A stretch of 64,000 nucleotides of DNA, taken from Pseudomonas reactans (GTDB taxonomy: Bacteria; Pseudomonadota; Gammaproteobacteria; Pseudomonadales; Pseudomonadaceae). The translations under genes and the position numbers were made by a program. Below, piece after piece: positions 1 through 10,488 of this stretch; the first letter of the stretch is position 1; each line of letters begins with the position of its first letter. The notes beneath the pieces are model-generated. The model was not told where the DNA came from. It worked only from the letters and a program-made list of their open reading frames with translations, and did not search any database. The stretch is taken from positions 62,001-126,000 of the forward strand of contig NZ_JACAPG010000021.1 in the NCBI RefSeq assembly GCF_013385825.1, in the 5' to 3' direction.

Positions 1-1532
1 ACAAGACGGTCACCTCGCCGCTGTCGCTGATCGTCACCGGTTTCGCACCGGTCACCGACATCCGCCATACCCTGACCCCGCAACTGCGCATGGACAAGGG
101 CACCACTGACCTGATCCTGATCGACCTGGGCCGTGGCCAGAACCGCATGGGCGCGTCCATCCTGGCGCAAACCCATGGCAAGCTCGGCAGCCAGGCACCG
201 GACGTCGATGACGCCGAAGACCTGAAAGCCTTCTTCGCCGTGATCCAGGGCCTCAACGCCGACGGCCACCTGCTGGCTTACCACGACCGTTCCGACGGTG
301 GTCTGCTGACCAGCGTTGTCGAGATGGCCTTCGCCGGTCACTGCGGCCTGAACATCGTGCTCGACAGCGTTGCCGAGGATGCATCCGAGATCAACGGCAT
401 CCTGTTCAACGAAGAGTTGGGCGCGGTGATCCAGGTTCGCCAGGACGCTACCCCGGACGTGCTCGCCCAATTCAGCGCCGCTGGCCTGGACGACTGCGTG
501 GCCGTGATCGGCCAGCCGATCAACAACGGCGAGATCAACATCTCGTTCAACGGTGACACGGTGTTTGCCGGCCAGCGTCGTCTGCTGCAACGCCAGTGGG
601 CCGAGACCAGCTACCAGATCCAACGCCTGCGCGACAACGTTGAGTGCGCCGAGCAGGAATTCGACGTTATCCTGGAAGAAGACAATCCGGGCCTGAGCAC
701 CAAGCTCAGCTTCGACGTCAACCAGGACATCGCCGCGCCTTACATCAAGAAAGGCATCCGCCCACAGGTTGCCGTACTGCGTGAGCAGGGCGTCAATGGC
801 CAGGTGGAAATGGCGGCCGCGTTCGACCGCGCCGGCTTCAATGCGATCGACGTGCACATGAGCGACATCCTCGCCGGTCGCGTTGACCTCAACGAGTTCA
901 AAGGCCTGGTAGCCTGCGGCGGTTTCTCCTACGGCGACGTGCTGGGTGCCGGTGAAGGCTGGGCCAAGTCGGCCCTCTTCAACAGCCGTGCACGTGATGC
1001 GTTCCAAGGCTTCTTCGAGCGCAACGACAGCTTCACCCTGGGTGTGTGCAACGGTTGCCAGATGATGTCCAACCTCAGCGAGCTGATCCCGGGCAGCGAG
1101 TTCTGGCCGCACTTCGTGCGTAACCGTTCCGAGCAGTTCGAAGCCCGTGTCGCCATGGTGCAGGTGCAGGAATCCAACTCGATCTTCCTGCAAGGCATGG
1201 CCGGTTCGCGCATGCCAATCGCCATCGCTCACGGTGAAGGCCATGCCGAGTTCGAAAGCGAAGAAGCGTTGCTGGAAGCCGACCTGTCCGGCACCGTCGC
1301 CCTGCGTTTTGTCGACAACCACGGCAAGGTCACCGAGACCTACCCAGCCAACCCGAACGGCTCGCCGCGCGGGATCACCGGCCTCACCAGCCGCGACGGT
1401 CGCGTGACCATCATGATGCCGCACCCGGAGCGCGTATTCCGCGCCGTGCAGAACTCATGGCGCCCGGAAGAGTGGAACGAAGACGGCGCCTGGATGCGCA
1501 TGTTCCGCAACGCCCGCGTGTGGGTGAACTAA
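1..1532 (+). CDS. purL: phosphoribosylformylglycinamidine synthase, C-terminal part (5' end outside window)
   Basis: FGAM synthase makes formylglycinamidine ribonucleotide from FGAR, glutamine and ATP, in the fourth step of purine synthesis in the cytoplasm. The reading frame is open from base 3, so the gene enters from the left; about 510 C-terminal residues of the usual ~1300 are present. They cover the end of the synthase domain and the whole glutamine amidotransferase domain. The amidotransferase nucleophile is the Cys of GVCNGC (codon 1047-1049), and the His-Glu pair is in HPERV (from 1422). Large single-chain PurL is the proteobacterial form. The frame is intact to the TAA at 1530-1532. 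The next gene starts 4 bases later. Confidence 0.97.
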   Translation, partial: KTVTSPLSLIVTGFAPVTDIRHTLTPQLRMDKGTTDLILIDLGRGQNRMGASILAQTHGKLGSQAPDVDDAEDLKAFFAVIQGLNADGHLLAYHDRSDGGLLTSVVEMAFAGHCGLNIVLDSVAEDASEINGILFNEELGAVIQVRQDATPDVLAQFSAAGLDDCVAVIGQPINNGEINISFNGDTVFAGQRRLLQRQWAETSYQIQRLRDNVECAEQEFDVILEEDNPGLSTKLSFDVNQDIAAPYIKKGIRPQVAVLREQGVNGQVEMAAAFDRAGFNAIDVHMSDILAGRVDLNEFKGLVACGGFSYGDVLGAGEGWAKSALFNSRARDAFQGFFERNDSFTLGVCNGCQMMSNLSELIPGSEFWPHFVRNRSEQFEARVAMVQVQESNSIFLQGMAGSRMPIAIAHGEGHAEFESEEALLEADLSGTVALRFVDNHGKVTETYPANPNGSPRGITGLTSRDGRVTIMMPHPERVFRAVQNSWRPEEWNEDGAWMRMFRNARVWVN

Positions 1533-1536
1533 GACG

Positions 1537-1848
1537 GTGTACAAGCTCGCCTTCTTTGTACCCGCAAGCCATGTGGAGACGGTGAAAACCGCCGTCTTCG
1601 CAGCCGGCGGCGGGCGCATCGGCAACTACGACAGCTGCGCCTGGCAAGTGCTGGGCCAGGGCCAATTCCGCGCGTTGGACGGCAGTCAGCCGTTTATCGG
1701 GCAGATGGGCCAGGTTGAAGTGGTTGACGAGTGGAAGGTGGAGTTGGTGGTGGCGGATGAATTGATTGTGGCTGTTGTGGCTGCGCTCAAACTCAGTCAC
1801 CCGTATGAGACACCGGCGTATGAGGTGTGGCAGTTGGCGGATTTTTGA
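1537..1848 (+). CDS. NIF3/YqfO C-terminal-domain-like protein
   Basis: A 103-residue protein resembling the small ferredoxin-fold-like insert domain of NIF3/YqfO proteins. Visible features are the start MYKLAFFVP, a central GNYD, and the ending HPYETPAYEVW, where HPYExPAY is the family hallmark. Standalone versions are common in Pseudomonas; the biochemical role is unknown and metal or nucleotide binding is only presumed. The start is GTG at 1537, four bases after the purL stop, so it is probably translated from the purL transcript. A rho-independent terminator follows at 1871-1904. Confidence 0.85.
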   Translation: MYKLAFFVPASHVETVKTAVFAAGGGRIGNYDSCAWQVLGQGQFRALDGSQPFIGQMGQVEVVDEWKVELVVADELIVAVVAALKLSHPYETPAYEVWQLADF

Positions 1849-1870
1849 TTCGCTCGCTGTAGAAACAGGA

Positions 1871-1904
1871 AACCCGCTGGGCCAGTTTGGTCAGCGGGTT
1901 TTTT
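1871..1904 (+). terminator. rho-independent terminator after purL/yqfO-like
   Basis: The stem AACCCGCTG (1871-1879) pairs with CAGCGGGTT (1892-1900) and is followed by a T run. It ends the purL-yqfO-like transcript. Confidence 0.85.
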
Positions 1905-1919
1905 GTTGGCTGTGAAATC

Positions 1920-1988
1920 CCATCGCCGGCAAGCCGGCTCCTACAGAGGGAGCGCGTTCAACTGTAGGAGCCGGCTTGCCGGCGATGG
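1920..1988. repeat. REPIN, GCCGGC family
   Basis: Two REP units in inverted orientation: CCATCGCCGGCAAGCCGGCT at the left, and its reverse complement starting TAGGAGCCGGCTTGCCGGC at the right, separated by a short spacer. The same family recurs at 15147-15222 and 23142-23228. Such pairs are non-autonomous elements mobilised in trans by RAYT transposases; no RAYT gene is present in this window. Confidence 0.92.
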
Positions 1989-2140
1989 CGTCCGTACAGG
2001 CGCCGCAGACCTTTCCGACAAACCTTTCAGGTTGTCCCTCGGAACCTGGCTCAATAGCCTTCTTCGGTCGCTGTCGGCTCAGTGATCGGGATCTGATTTC
2101 AAGGCCCGTCCAGCAACATTGCTCTCGGGTTTGATATTCA

Positions 2141-2677
2141 ATGATGGAATTGCAAGATACCGTCGCTCCACGCCTAAATACCAGTAGCCCACTAGGGAAA
2201 GCCTTGGTTTCAATGTTCAAATCCATCGAAGTGGAACTGATGCTTGAAGGGGCTGGACCTGGCTCGGTCAAGGTCATCGTCTTCGGCGGTTGCGCTGTTC
2301 ATTTGTACACGCACCACCGTATTTCCAAGGATGTTGATGCGGAGATTTATTGCGCGAGTTTTCGAAATAAGCTGCGCCTTCAGACACTGTTGGCGGAATT
2401 TCCAGGGCAGTTTTTTGATGAGCGATCTGGGCGCGTCATGGAACTGAACTACGACCTCCAATACAACACTAGCTTTGGCCCGCTGCACGAAGATTATTGG
2501 GAACGAAGTCTTCCCCTGGACGAGTTTCCTGCACAATCCGCATTGCACTTGCATATAGCAGCTCCTATCGATATTGCTATCTCCAAATTGGCTAGAGCTA
2601 CCGATCAGGATGTAAGCGATATCAAGGCACTGCTCAGGTCGGGCTTCATCGTGACCGCTGAGCTCCGTCGGGATTGA
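2141..2677 (+). CDS. DUF6036/AbiEii-like nucleotidyltransferase-fold protein
   Basis: A 178-residue protein with the minimal nucleotidyltransferase signature: GG at residues 49-50, then RISKDVDAEIY with the D-x-D pair at 64 and 66, and a later acidic/His-containing stretch ending with the SKLARATDQDVSDI helix typical of DUF6036 and AbiEii-type proteins. Known relatives include toxin components of toxin-antitoxin or abortive-infection pairs, but others are uncharacterised, so the function is inferred. The start is ATG 2141 or 2144; no convincing ribosome binding site is visible. Base composition is clearly more AT-rich than the flanking genes, suggesting transfer. It is followed 74 bp later by an unknown gene on the same strand. 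Confidence 0.7.
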   Translation: MMELQDTVAPRLNTSSPLGKALVSMFKSIEVELMLEGAGPGSVKVIVFGGCAVHLYTHHRISKDVDAEIYCASFRNKLRLQTLLAEFPGQFFDERSGRVMELNYDLQYNTSFGPLHEDYWERSLPLDEFPAQSALHLHIAAPIDIAISKLARATDQDVSDIKALLRSGFIVTAELRRD

Positions 2678-2751
2678 TATGTATGTTGGCAACTAAGAGC
2701 CACCCAGATCCATTCTCAACACTATTTTGCACGATTATCTGGAGACAGCAG

Positions 2752-3204
2752 ATGGCGAAGCCTTTTAACGCTCCCGTCCTCTCGTCCGCGTTGGACACGT
2801 TGGTTAAAAGTCCTTTGAATCAGGCGGATGACGATGCGCTGGTGAGTGCCGCGAAGGCTGTCTGGTACTCGGACGCGAACCTTGTCGGTGAAGTGAAAAA
2901 CTTTCTAGATGCTCACTCCAGCGAATTGGAGATTCGTCGTGCGGGGTATCTGCTGGAGCGCTTCACACGCTTTTCGTGTGTAACGGATAGCCGGGTTTTA
3001 GAAGCGTTGCACGCGATTGAGCTGTTTTCGGCGACCGCTTCCAAACAGGATGTGAAGCCTTTGGGCGTTGTTGCACTGCGCAGCCGCCGTGATGAACTGG
3101 CTGTGTCCTGGGGGCTGAGTGAGGGGTTGGGTTTGAAGGTTCAAGCGCTGATGCCTTTTCAGACTCGCCATTACGAAGCGGATCAACGTGGGGCGTCTGC
3201 CTAG
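2752..3204 (+). CDS. hypothetical protein paired with the nucleotidyltransferase-like gene
   Basis: A 150-residue protein I do not recognise. ATG 2752 is chosen because GGAGA lies 8 bases upstream; the frame is open further 5' but has no better start. It looks soluble and largely alpha-helical, rich in Leu/Ala/Glu, with no signal peptide or membrane segment. It shares strand and moderately low GC with the upstream nucleotidyltransferase-like gene and has a terminator right behind it, so the two may be one unit. It could be a partner or antitoxin, but nothing in its sequence shows this. Confidence 0.6.
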   Translation: MAKPFNAPVLSSALDTLVKSPLNQADDDALVSAAKAVWYSDANLVGEVKNFLDAHSSELEIRRAGYLLERFTRFSCVTDSRVLEALHAIELFSATASKQDVKPLGVVALRSRRDELAVSWGLSEGLGLKVQALMPFQTRHYEADQRGASA

Positions 3205-3221
3205 GCGCTGATTACGATTAA

Positions 3222-3246
3222 AGAACCCGGCTTAGGCCGGTTTTTT
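3222..3246 (+). terminator. rho-independent terminator
   Basis: The hairpin AACCCGGC / GCCGGTT is followed by six T. It ends the accessory gene pair. Confidence 0.85.
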
Positions 3247-3255
3247 GCTGTGTGC

Positions 3256-3287
3256 CTGTGGCGAAGGAGCAAGCTCCCTCGCCACAG
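3256..3287. repeat. single REP palindrome, GTGGCGA family
   Basis: An imperfect palindrome, CTGTGGCGA ... TCGCCACAG, around GGAGCAAGCTCC. It ends three bases before the stop codon of the minus-strand nagE gene and may protect or terminate that transcript. Confidence 0.8.
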
Positions 3288-3290
3288 AGG

Positions 3291-4988
3291 TCATGCGTTG
3301 ATTGGGCGGGTAACCAACCGCTCCAACGCTTCACCCAATCCGGAAGCCTTGTCACCAATCAACAGATGCCAAACACCGCTTTCCAGCTGGCTCACACCCT
3401 GGCAACCCAGCGCAGTCAGGTCAGCCTCGGACAGCACCGAATCATCCCCCAACTCCACCCGCAACCGCGTCATCGCCACCGCTTCCAACTGCCGTACATT
3501 CCCCCGGCCACCCAATGCACTCAGCCATTTCTCGGCTTCCTGCACATTGACCGCCGCCGGCTTATCCACAGGCGCAACGCTCACCGGCGCACTGGCAACA
3601 AACGACGGCATGGCCAGGCGAATCTCATCAGCAATGCTATCGGCCATCGGCCCCACCACCACCTGCAGACTCCCGCCGTTACCCGGTCGCACAACAGCCA
3701 TGGCGCCCAGTGCTTTCAGCTGCGCATCGACCGCCTTATTGCGATCCACCATGTCCAACCGCAGGCGGGTGGTGCAGGCACCGACGCTCAGTAGGTTCTC
3801 TGCGCCGCCCAAGGCCTGGATGTAGGCCGTGGCGCGCTGGTTATCCGTCATCACCTCGGCCTGCACCACCTGGATATCTTCACGCCCCGGCGTTTTCAGG
3901 TTGAAGCGGCGAATGCAGTAGTTGAACACGCTGTAATAGACCACCGCGTACGCCAAGCCAACCGGGAACACCAGCCAACCATTGGTGGACTTGCCCCAAC
4001 CCAGCACCATGTCGATAAACCCACCGGAGAAGGTAAAGCCCAGGTGGATATTCAGCATATTGGTGACCGCCATCGACAGGCCGGTCAGCACCGCATGGAT
4101 CAGGTACAGGAACGGCGCGAGGAACATGAACGCGAACTCAATCGGCTCAGTCACTCCAGTCAAGAACGATGTCAGCGCCATCGACAGGAAAATCCCGCCC
4201 ATCACTTTGCGGCGCTCCGGCAACGCATTGCGGTACATCGCCAGGCACGCGGCAGGCAGGCCAAACAGCATCACCGGGAACATGCCGGTCATGAACTGGC
4301 CGCCTTTCGGGTCACCGGCAAAATAACGGGTGAGGTCGCCAGTGACCACCGCGCCGGTCACGGGATCGGTAAAGGTGCCGAACACAAACCAGGCCATATT
4401 GTTGAGGATGTGGTGCAGGCCGGTGACGATCAGCAGGCGGTTGAACACGCCAAACACAAACGCACCCAGGCTGCCGCTTTCCATCAACAACACGCCGAAG
4501 CTATTGATGCCGTGCTGGATCGGCGGCCAGATCAAACCAAAGATCACGCCCAATCCGACCGCACTGAACCCGGTGACGATCGGCACAAACCGTCGCCCAC
4601 CAAAGAACGCCAGGTACTCCGGCAGCTTGATGTCCTTGAAGCGGTTGTACAGCCCCCCCGCCATAAGTCCGCTGGCGATACCGGCGAGCATGCCCATGTT
4701 GATGGACGTGTCCATCACCTTGAGCGTGGAGACCATCACCAGGTAACCAATCGCACCGGCCAGCCCGGCGGTGCCGTTGTTGTCGCGGGCAAACCCCACG
4801 GCGATGCCGATGGCGAAGATCAGCGCCAGGTTGGCGAAGATCGCCTGCCCCGCGTCGTGCATCACCGCGATGTTCAAAAGATCGGTGTCGCCCAGGCGCA
4901 GCAGCAGGCCGGCGATCGGCAGGATCGCGATCGGCAGCATCAGTGCCCGGCCCAGGCGTTGCAGGCCTTCGATGAAATGTTGGTACAT
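3291..4988 (-). CDS. nagE: PTS N-acetylglucosamine permease, EIIC-EIIB with a second degenerate EIIB
   Basis: An inner-membrane PTS permease that imports and phosphorylates GlcNAc. Residues 1-365 form the multi-span EIIC domain of the glucose/GlcNAc family, with GVTEPIE (278-284) in the sugar site. EIIB follows at about 385-460, with phospho-cysteine C405 in ACTTRLRL. A second EIIB-like domain, about 483-560, keeps TRLRV but has Ala where the Cys should be (AVAMTRLRV), so it cannot carry phosphate. At 565 residues the protein is longer than a plain EIICB. It is the last gene of the nag cluster, 25 bp after nagF, which supplies EIIA, HPr and EI. Confidence 0.93.
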   Translation of the reverse strand: MYQHFIEGLQRLGRALMLPIAILPIAGLLLRLGDTDLLNIAVMHDAGQAIFANLALIFAIGIAVGFARDNNGTAGLAGAIGYLVMVSTLKVMDTSINMGMLAGIASGLMAGGLYNRFKDIKLPEYLAFFGGRRFVPIVTGFSAVGLGVIFGLIWPPIQHGINSFGVLLMESGSLGAFVFGVFNRLLIVTGLHHILNNMAWFVFGTFTDPVTGAVVTGDLTRYFAGDPKGGQFMTGMFPVMLFGLPAACLAMYRNALPERRKVMGGIFLSMALTSFLTGVTEPIEFAFMFLAPFLYLIHAVLTGLSMAVTNMLNIHLGFTFSGGFIDMVLGWGKSTNGWLVFPVGLAYAVVYYSVFNYCIRRFNLKTPGREDIQVVQAEVMTDNQRATAYIQALGGAENLLSVGACTTRLRLDMVDRNKAVDAQLKALGAMAVVRPGNGGSLQVVVGPMADSIADEIRLAMPSFVASAPVSVAPVDKPAAVNVQEAEKWLSALGGRGNVRQLEAVAMTRLRVELGDDSVLSEADLTALGCQGVSQLESGVWHLLIGDKASGLGEALERLVTRPINA

Positions 4989-5013
4989 GGCGAGTCTCCT
5001 TTTGTTGTTGTTA

Positions 5014-7539
5014 TCAGCTCAGCGGCCAGTGGTGTTGACAGGCTTGGCGAACGGCTTTGGCGCTGCTCAGGTCGAGCAGCCCTTGGCTCAGTTGCCGGCA
5101 TTGCGCCGCGTCCAGGTGACGGACGCGGTCCTTGATTTCTCCGATCTGCGGCGGGCTCACCGACAGCTCGCTGACCCCCAGGCCGACCAGTACCGGTGTA
5201 GCCAGTGGGTCGGAAGCGAGGGCGCCGCACACGCCGACCCATCGCCCATGTTTCGCCGCGCCTGCGCAGGTCTGGGCGATCAGCCGCAGCAGCGCCGGGT
5301 GCAGCGCATCGACGCGCGCGGCAAGGCCGGCGTGGTCGCGGTCCATGGCCAGGGTGTACTGGGACAGGTCATTGGTGCCGATGGACAGGAAGTCCGCGTG
5401 CTTAGCGAGTTGCTCGGCCATCAGCGCGGCGGCGGGCACTTCGATCATCACGCCCAGTTCGGGGCGCTGGGTCAGTTCCAGCGCCACGCATAACTCATCC
5501 AGGCGTTGGCGGATCTGCAGCAATTCGTCCACTTCGCTGACCATCGGCAGCAGGATGCGGCAGCGCTCCAGCGGGCACACTTGCAGCAGTGCACGCAGTT
5601 GCTGGTCGAGCACGTCGGGGCGCACCTGGGCCAGGCGTATGCCGCGTAGGCCCAACACCGGGTTCGCCTCGACGGGCAGCGGCAGGTACTCAAGCTGCTT
5701 GTCGCCACCCACGTCGATCGTGCGGATGATCACGGATTTGTCGCCCATGGCATCCAGCACGGCTTGGTAGGCGTGGCGTTGTTCCTGCTCATCCGGCGCG
5801 GTGCGGCGGTCGACAAAGAGGAATTCGGTGCGCAGCAGGCCGACGCCATCAGCGCCGTTTTCAAACGCTACCTGGGCTTCGGCACTGGACGCGACATTCG
5901 CGGCGACTTCGATGGTTACGCCATCAGTGGTGCGCGCCGGCTGTTGGGCCTGGGCCTGTTGCTGCTGGCGCCGCAGTTTCTGCGCGTCGCGAATTTGGTG
6001 CACTTCGGCGTGGCGTGCGTCGCTGGGCGCCAGTTCCAGGCGACCGTTGGCGGCGTCCAACACCACGCGTTGGCCTTGCGGCACGTCGAGGACTTCGGCG
6101 CCCAACGCCACCACACAGGGCAAGCCTTTGCCGCGCGCCAGGATTGCCACGTGGGAGGTGGCGCCGCCTTCGGCCATACAAATGCCGACGGCTTGTTGTG
6201 CACTCAGTTGCAGCAGGTCTGAGGGGGTCAGTTCATGAGCGCTGACAATCGACCCGGCGGGCAACTCGAAATGCCAGGCTTCACCCAGCAGCGCGCGCAG
6301 TACCCGTTGTTGCAAATCGCGCAGATCGTTGGCGCGTTCGGCAAACAGCGGTTTGCCCAGGGCCAGCAATACCGCGCATTGCGCCTGGATTGCATCGCGC
6401 CAGGCGTGAGTCGCCGCGCTGCCCTGTTCAATGGAACCGGTCGCGGCTTCCAGCAGGTTAGGGTCTTCCAACAGCGCCAGGTGGGCGGCGAAGATGTCCT
6501 CTTCCTCGACGTTCTTGCGCTGGCGGGCATGATCCAGAGTGAGGCGAATTTCGCTGCGCACCTGTTCCAGGGCCGTGTCCAGGCGTTGCAGTTGTTCATC
6601 GGCAGCATGGTGGCCGGCGTCTGCCGGCAGTTCGATACCGGTCAGGCGGAACAGCGGCCCGCACACGAGACCCGGAGCAGCACATACACCTTGCAACACG
6701 CCGGCTTCGGTATTGGCTCGGCGTGGGGTGGCAACGACGGGGGCGTGGTGTTCTTCCTTGATGGCGGCGGACAACGCCGCGACCAAGGCCTGCAACGCGG
6801 CGTCGGCATCTTTGCCGCGACAGCTCACACGTACCTCATCCCCTTCGCCAATACCCAGGCCCATCAAGCCAATCAGGCTGTCACACGAAGCGGATTTTTC
6901 ACCGAAATGCAGCCGCGCCTGGCTGCTGAATCCCTGGGCCGTCTTGCGGATCAACGCCGCCGGGCGCGCATGCAAACCACCGCGATGGGTGATGCGCACG
7001 CTGGCGCTGACTTCAGCGTCCGAGTTATCCACAGCGGTTTGAGCCGCTGCCGTCGAACGCGCCACGACCTGCAACAACGGCTCACCGACCTTGACCGATT
7101 GCCCGGCCACCGAACGCAACTCGAAACGCTCGCCATTGGTCAGGATGATCAGGCTGACCAGGCTTTTGCACTGGCGCGCAATGCGGTCCAGGTCAAATTG
7201 TACCAATGCCTGCCCCTTGCTCACCTTCGCGCCTTCCTTCACCAGCAACGCAAAGCCTTCGCCGTTCAGTTCCACCGTATCGATGCCCACATGCATCAAC
7301 ACCTCGGCACCGTTCTCGGCGCGAATCGTCAGGGCGTGCCCGGTGCGTGCGACATGGATGATCACGCCGTCACAGGGCGCATGCAGGCAATCGTTCAGGG
7401 GGTCGATGGCAATACCATCGCCCATGGCGTGGCTGGCGAACACTTCATCAGGAACGTCGCCCAGGGTCAGCACGGGCCCGCTTAACGGGGCGCTGAGGGT
7501 CAATTCATTATTGTTGTAGGACATGGGCACGGTACTCAT
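5014..7539 (-). CDS. nagF: multiphosphoryl transfer protein EIIA-HPr-EI
   Basis: An 841-residue cytoplasmic fusion that carries phosphate from PEP to the GlcNAc permease. The glucose-type EIIA domain is at 1-160 (active His83 in MHVGIDTV), HPr at about 178-262 (His190 in GLHARPA), and enzyme I at about 282-841. EI has the phospho-histidine His463 in GGATSHVAI, then SIGTNDLSQY and the C-terminal VCGALASDP with its catalytic Cys. All active residues are present. It lies 14 bp after the SIS-domain gene. ATG 7539 has no clear Shine-Dalgarno; ATG 7524 (MSYNNN) is an alternative. The order matches the P. aeruginosa nag cluster. Confidence 0.93.
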   Translation of the reverse strand: MSTVPMSYNNNELTLSAPLSGPVLTLGDVPDEVFASHAMGDGIAIDPLNDCLHAPCDGVIIHVARTGHALTIRAENGAEVLMHVGIDTVELNGEGFALLVKEGAKVSKGQALVQFDLDRIARQCKSLVSLIILTNGERFELRSVAGQSVKVGEPLLQVVARSTAAAQTAVDNSDAEVSASVRITHRGGLHARPAALIRKTAQGFSSQARLHFGEKSASCDSLIGLMGLGIGEGDEVRVSCRGKDADAALQALVAALSAAIKEEHHAPVVATPRRANTEAGVLQGVCAAPGLVCGPLFRLTGIELPADAGHHAADEQLQRLDTALEQVRSEIRLTLDHARQRKNVEEEDIFAAHLALLEDPNLLEAATGSIEQGSAATHAWRDAIQAQCAVLLALGKPLFAERANDLRDLQQRVLRALLGEAWHFELPAGSIVSAHELTPSDLLQLSAQQAVGICMAEGGATSHVAILARGKGLPCVVALGAEVLDVPQGQRVVLDAANGRLELAPSDARHAEVHQIRDAQKLRRQQQQAQAQQPARTTDGVTIEVAANVASSAEAQVAFENGADGVGLLRTEFLFVDRRTAPDEQEQRHAYQAVLDAMGDKSVIIRTIDVGGDKQLEYLPLPVEANPVLGLRGIRLAQVRPDVLDQQLRALLQVCPLERCRILLPMVSEVDELLQIRQRLDELCVALELTQRPELGVMIEVPAAALMAEQLAKHADFLSIGTNDLSQYTLAMDRDHAGLAARVDALHPALLRLIAQTCAGAAKHGRWVGVCGALASDPLATPVLVGLGVSELSVSPPQIGEIKDRVRHLDAAQCRQLSQGLLDLSSAKAVRQACQHHWPLS

Positions 7540-7553
7540 CAGGAAAACGCGAC

Positions 7554-8556
7554 TCAGTGAGTGCGGGTAACTTTGCTCAGGTGGCGCGGCTGGTCCGGGT
7601 CCATGCCCCGGGCCTCTGCCAAACCTGCCGCCATCACGTAGAAACTCTGGATCGCCAGGATCGGGTCCAGGGTCGGGTGTTCGGCGCGGCTCAGGGTCAG
7701 GTCGCGCTCGGCGATGTCATCCGGCGCAGCCAGCAATACACGGGCGTCGCGCTGGCGCATGTCGGCGGCCAGGCTCAGCAGGCCGGCTTGCTCGGCGCCG
7801 CGCGGGGCGAAGACCAGCAGGGGATAGTTGTCGCCAATCAGGGCCATCGGGCCGTGGCGCACTTCGGCGCTGCTGAAGGCTTCGGCCTGGATCGCCGAGG
7901 TTTCCTTGAGCTTGAGTGCAGCTTCCTGGGCGATGGCAAAACCGGCGCCGCGACCGATGACCATCAACTGCTGGCAGTCGCGCAGGGCCTCAATGGCAAC
8001 CGACCAATCCTGTTTGGCGGCGGCACGCAGGTCATCGGGCAGGGCGCGGCAGGCTTGCAGCAATTCCGTTTCCTGGTTCCAGTGGCCAATCAGCTGCGCG
8101 CTGGCGCTGAGGGTGGCGATGAAGCTTTTGGTGGCGGCCACGCTGTGTTCCGGCCCGGCGCACAGCGGCACATGGAATTCGCAGGCGGCTTCCAGCGGCG
8201 AGTCTTCGGCGTTGACCAGCGAAATGCTCAGGGCTCCACGTTTGCGCAGCAGACGCAGGCTGTTGACCAGGTCCGGGCTCTGGCCCGACTGGGAGAAACC
8301 AAACGCGACCTGGCCGCTGACTTTCATCGGCGCTTGCAGCAGGGTCACCACCGACATCGGCAACGACGCCACCGGGATGCCGACGTGCTGCATGGTCAGG
8401 TAGGCGAAATAGCTGGCGGCGTGGTCCGAGCTGCCACGGGCAATCGTCATTGCCACTTGCGGCGGCTGACGGCGCAGGCGGCCGGCGATTTCTTCCAGCG
8501 CCGGGTCCAGGCGTTGCAGTTGGGCGGCGACGGCGTCGCAGGAGGCCAGGGCCTCT

Positions 8557-8576
<20 letters not shown>
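7554..8576 (-). CDS. SIS-domain glucosamine-6-phosphate deaminase (NagB-II type)
   Basis: A 340-residue protein with two sugar-isomerase (SIS) domains, ARGSSDHAA and FSQSGQSPD in the first, VIGRGAGFA and KLKETS in the second. It resembles the isomerase half of glucosamine-6-P synthase without the glutaminase domain. In a nag operon this form converts GlcN-6-P to fructose-6-P and ammonia. The chosen start is TTG 8576, because AGGAG lies 6 bases upstream inside nagA; ATG 8564 is in frame but too far from it. The gene overlaps the end of nagA by 20 bases, which implies coupled translation. Confidence 0.88.
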
Positions 8577-9663
<1,087 letters not shown>

Positions 9664-9673
9664 GGGCAGTTCT

Positions 9674-10432
9674 CTAAATTCGCAGTTCAGCGGAATAGTC
9701 GTGGCGGCGCAGTTCTGCGACGAAGTCGTAGTAGTCGTTGCGGCAGTAGGTGTCGGTGATTTCGATCGGCGTGTTGTCGGCGGTGTAGCCGACCCGGGTC
9801 ATCAGCAGCATGGCGGTGCCGGGGGCGATGCCGACCAGCTTGGCGAACTCGTCCGAGGCGTTGATCGCCTGGATATGCTGCAGGGCGCGCACCACCGGTT
9901 TGCCGATGCCTTCCAGGTATTCGTACAGCGAGTGGCCGATGGCTTGTGGCTGTGGCAGGACCGAGGCGGGCATGGTGGTCATTTCAATTGCCATCACCGT
10001 GTCATCCGCCTTGCGCAGGCGCTTGAGGCGAGCCACTTTGTCGGCGGGCGACAGGCCCAGGCGGATCATCTCTTCGTGGGTCGGCTGGGTCAGTTCACGC
10101 TCCAGCCATTGCGAGCTGGGCACAAAACCCTTGAGCCGCAGCATTTCGCTGAACCCCGACAGGCGCGACAGCGGCTGTTCCAAACGTGGTGAAATAAAGG
10201 TGCCGGAGCCTTGGTTACGGCGGATCAGCCCTTGGGCAAACAACACTTCCAACGCCTTGCGTGCGGTGACGCGCGAAATGCTCAATTGCTCGCTGAGTAC
10301 GCGTTCTGACGGCAGTGCCTGCTCGGACGTCCACTGGCCGGCATGGATCGCCGCTTCCAGTTTGCGCGCCAATTGCAGGTACAGCGGCGTGGATTGTTTG
10401 TCGTCGGGGCGCAGGGCCAGGATGGGATTCAT
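9674..10432 (-). CDS. GntR/HutC-family regulator of the nag cluster
   Basis: A 252-residue transcription factor. The N-terminal winged helix-turn-helix (about 15-80) contains LPSERVLSEQLSISRVTARKA and the wing NQGSGTFI; a UTRA ligand domain of the HutC type follows (90-240, ending DTYCRNDYYDF). UTRA domains of GlcNAc regulators (NagR/DasR/NagQ) bind aminosugar phosphates, and being the first gene of the nag unit supports that role here. Repeats with the core TGGTATT occur upstream at 10489-10579 and are candidate operators. Confidence 0.92.
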   Translation of the reverse strand: MNPILALRPDDKQSTPLYLQLARKLEAAIHAGQWTSEQALPSERVLSEQLSISRVTARKALEVLFAQGLIRRNQGSGTFISPRLEQPLSRLSGFSEMLRLKGFVPSSQWLERELTQPTHEEMIRLGLSPADKVARLKRLRKADDTVMAIEMTTMPASVLPQPQAIGHSLYEYLEGIGKPVVRALQHIQAINASDEFAKLVGIAPGTAMLLMTRVGYTADNTPIEITDTYCRNDYYDFVAELRRHDYSAELRI

Positions 10433-10488
10433 CGTTCAGGTTTCCGATGCGGTTATTGGAGTGTTGTCGCCCGGTATGGGCCGGAAAT

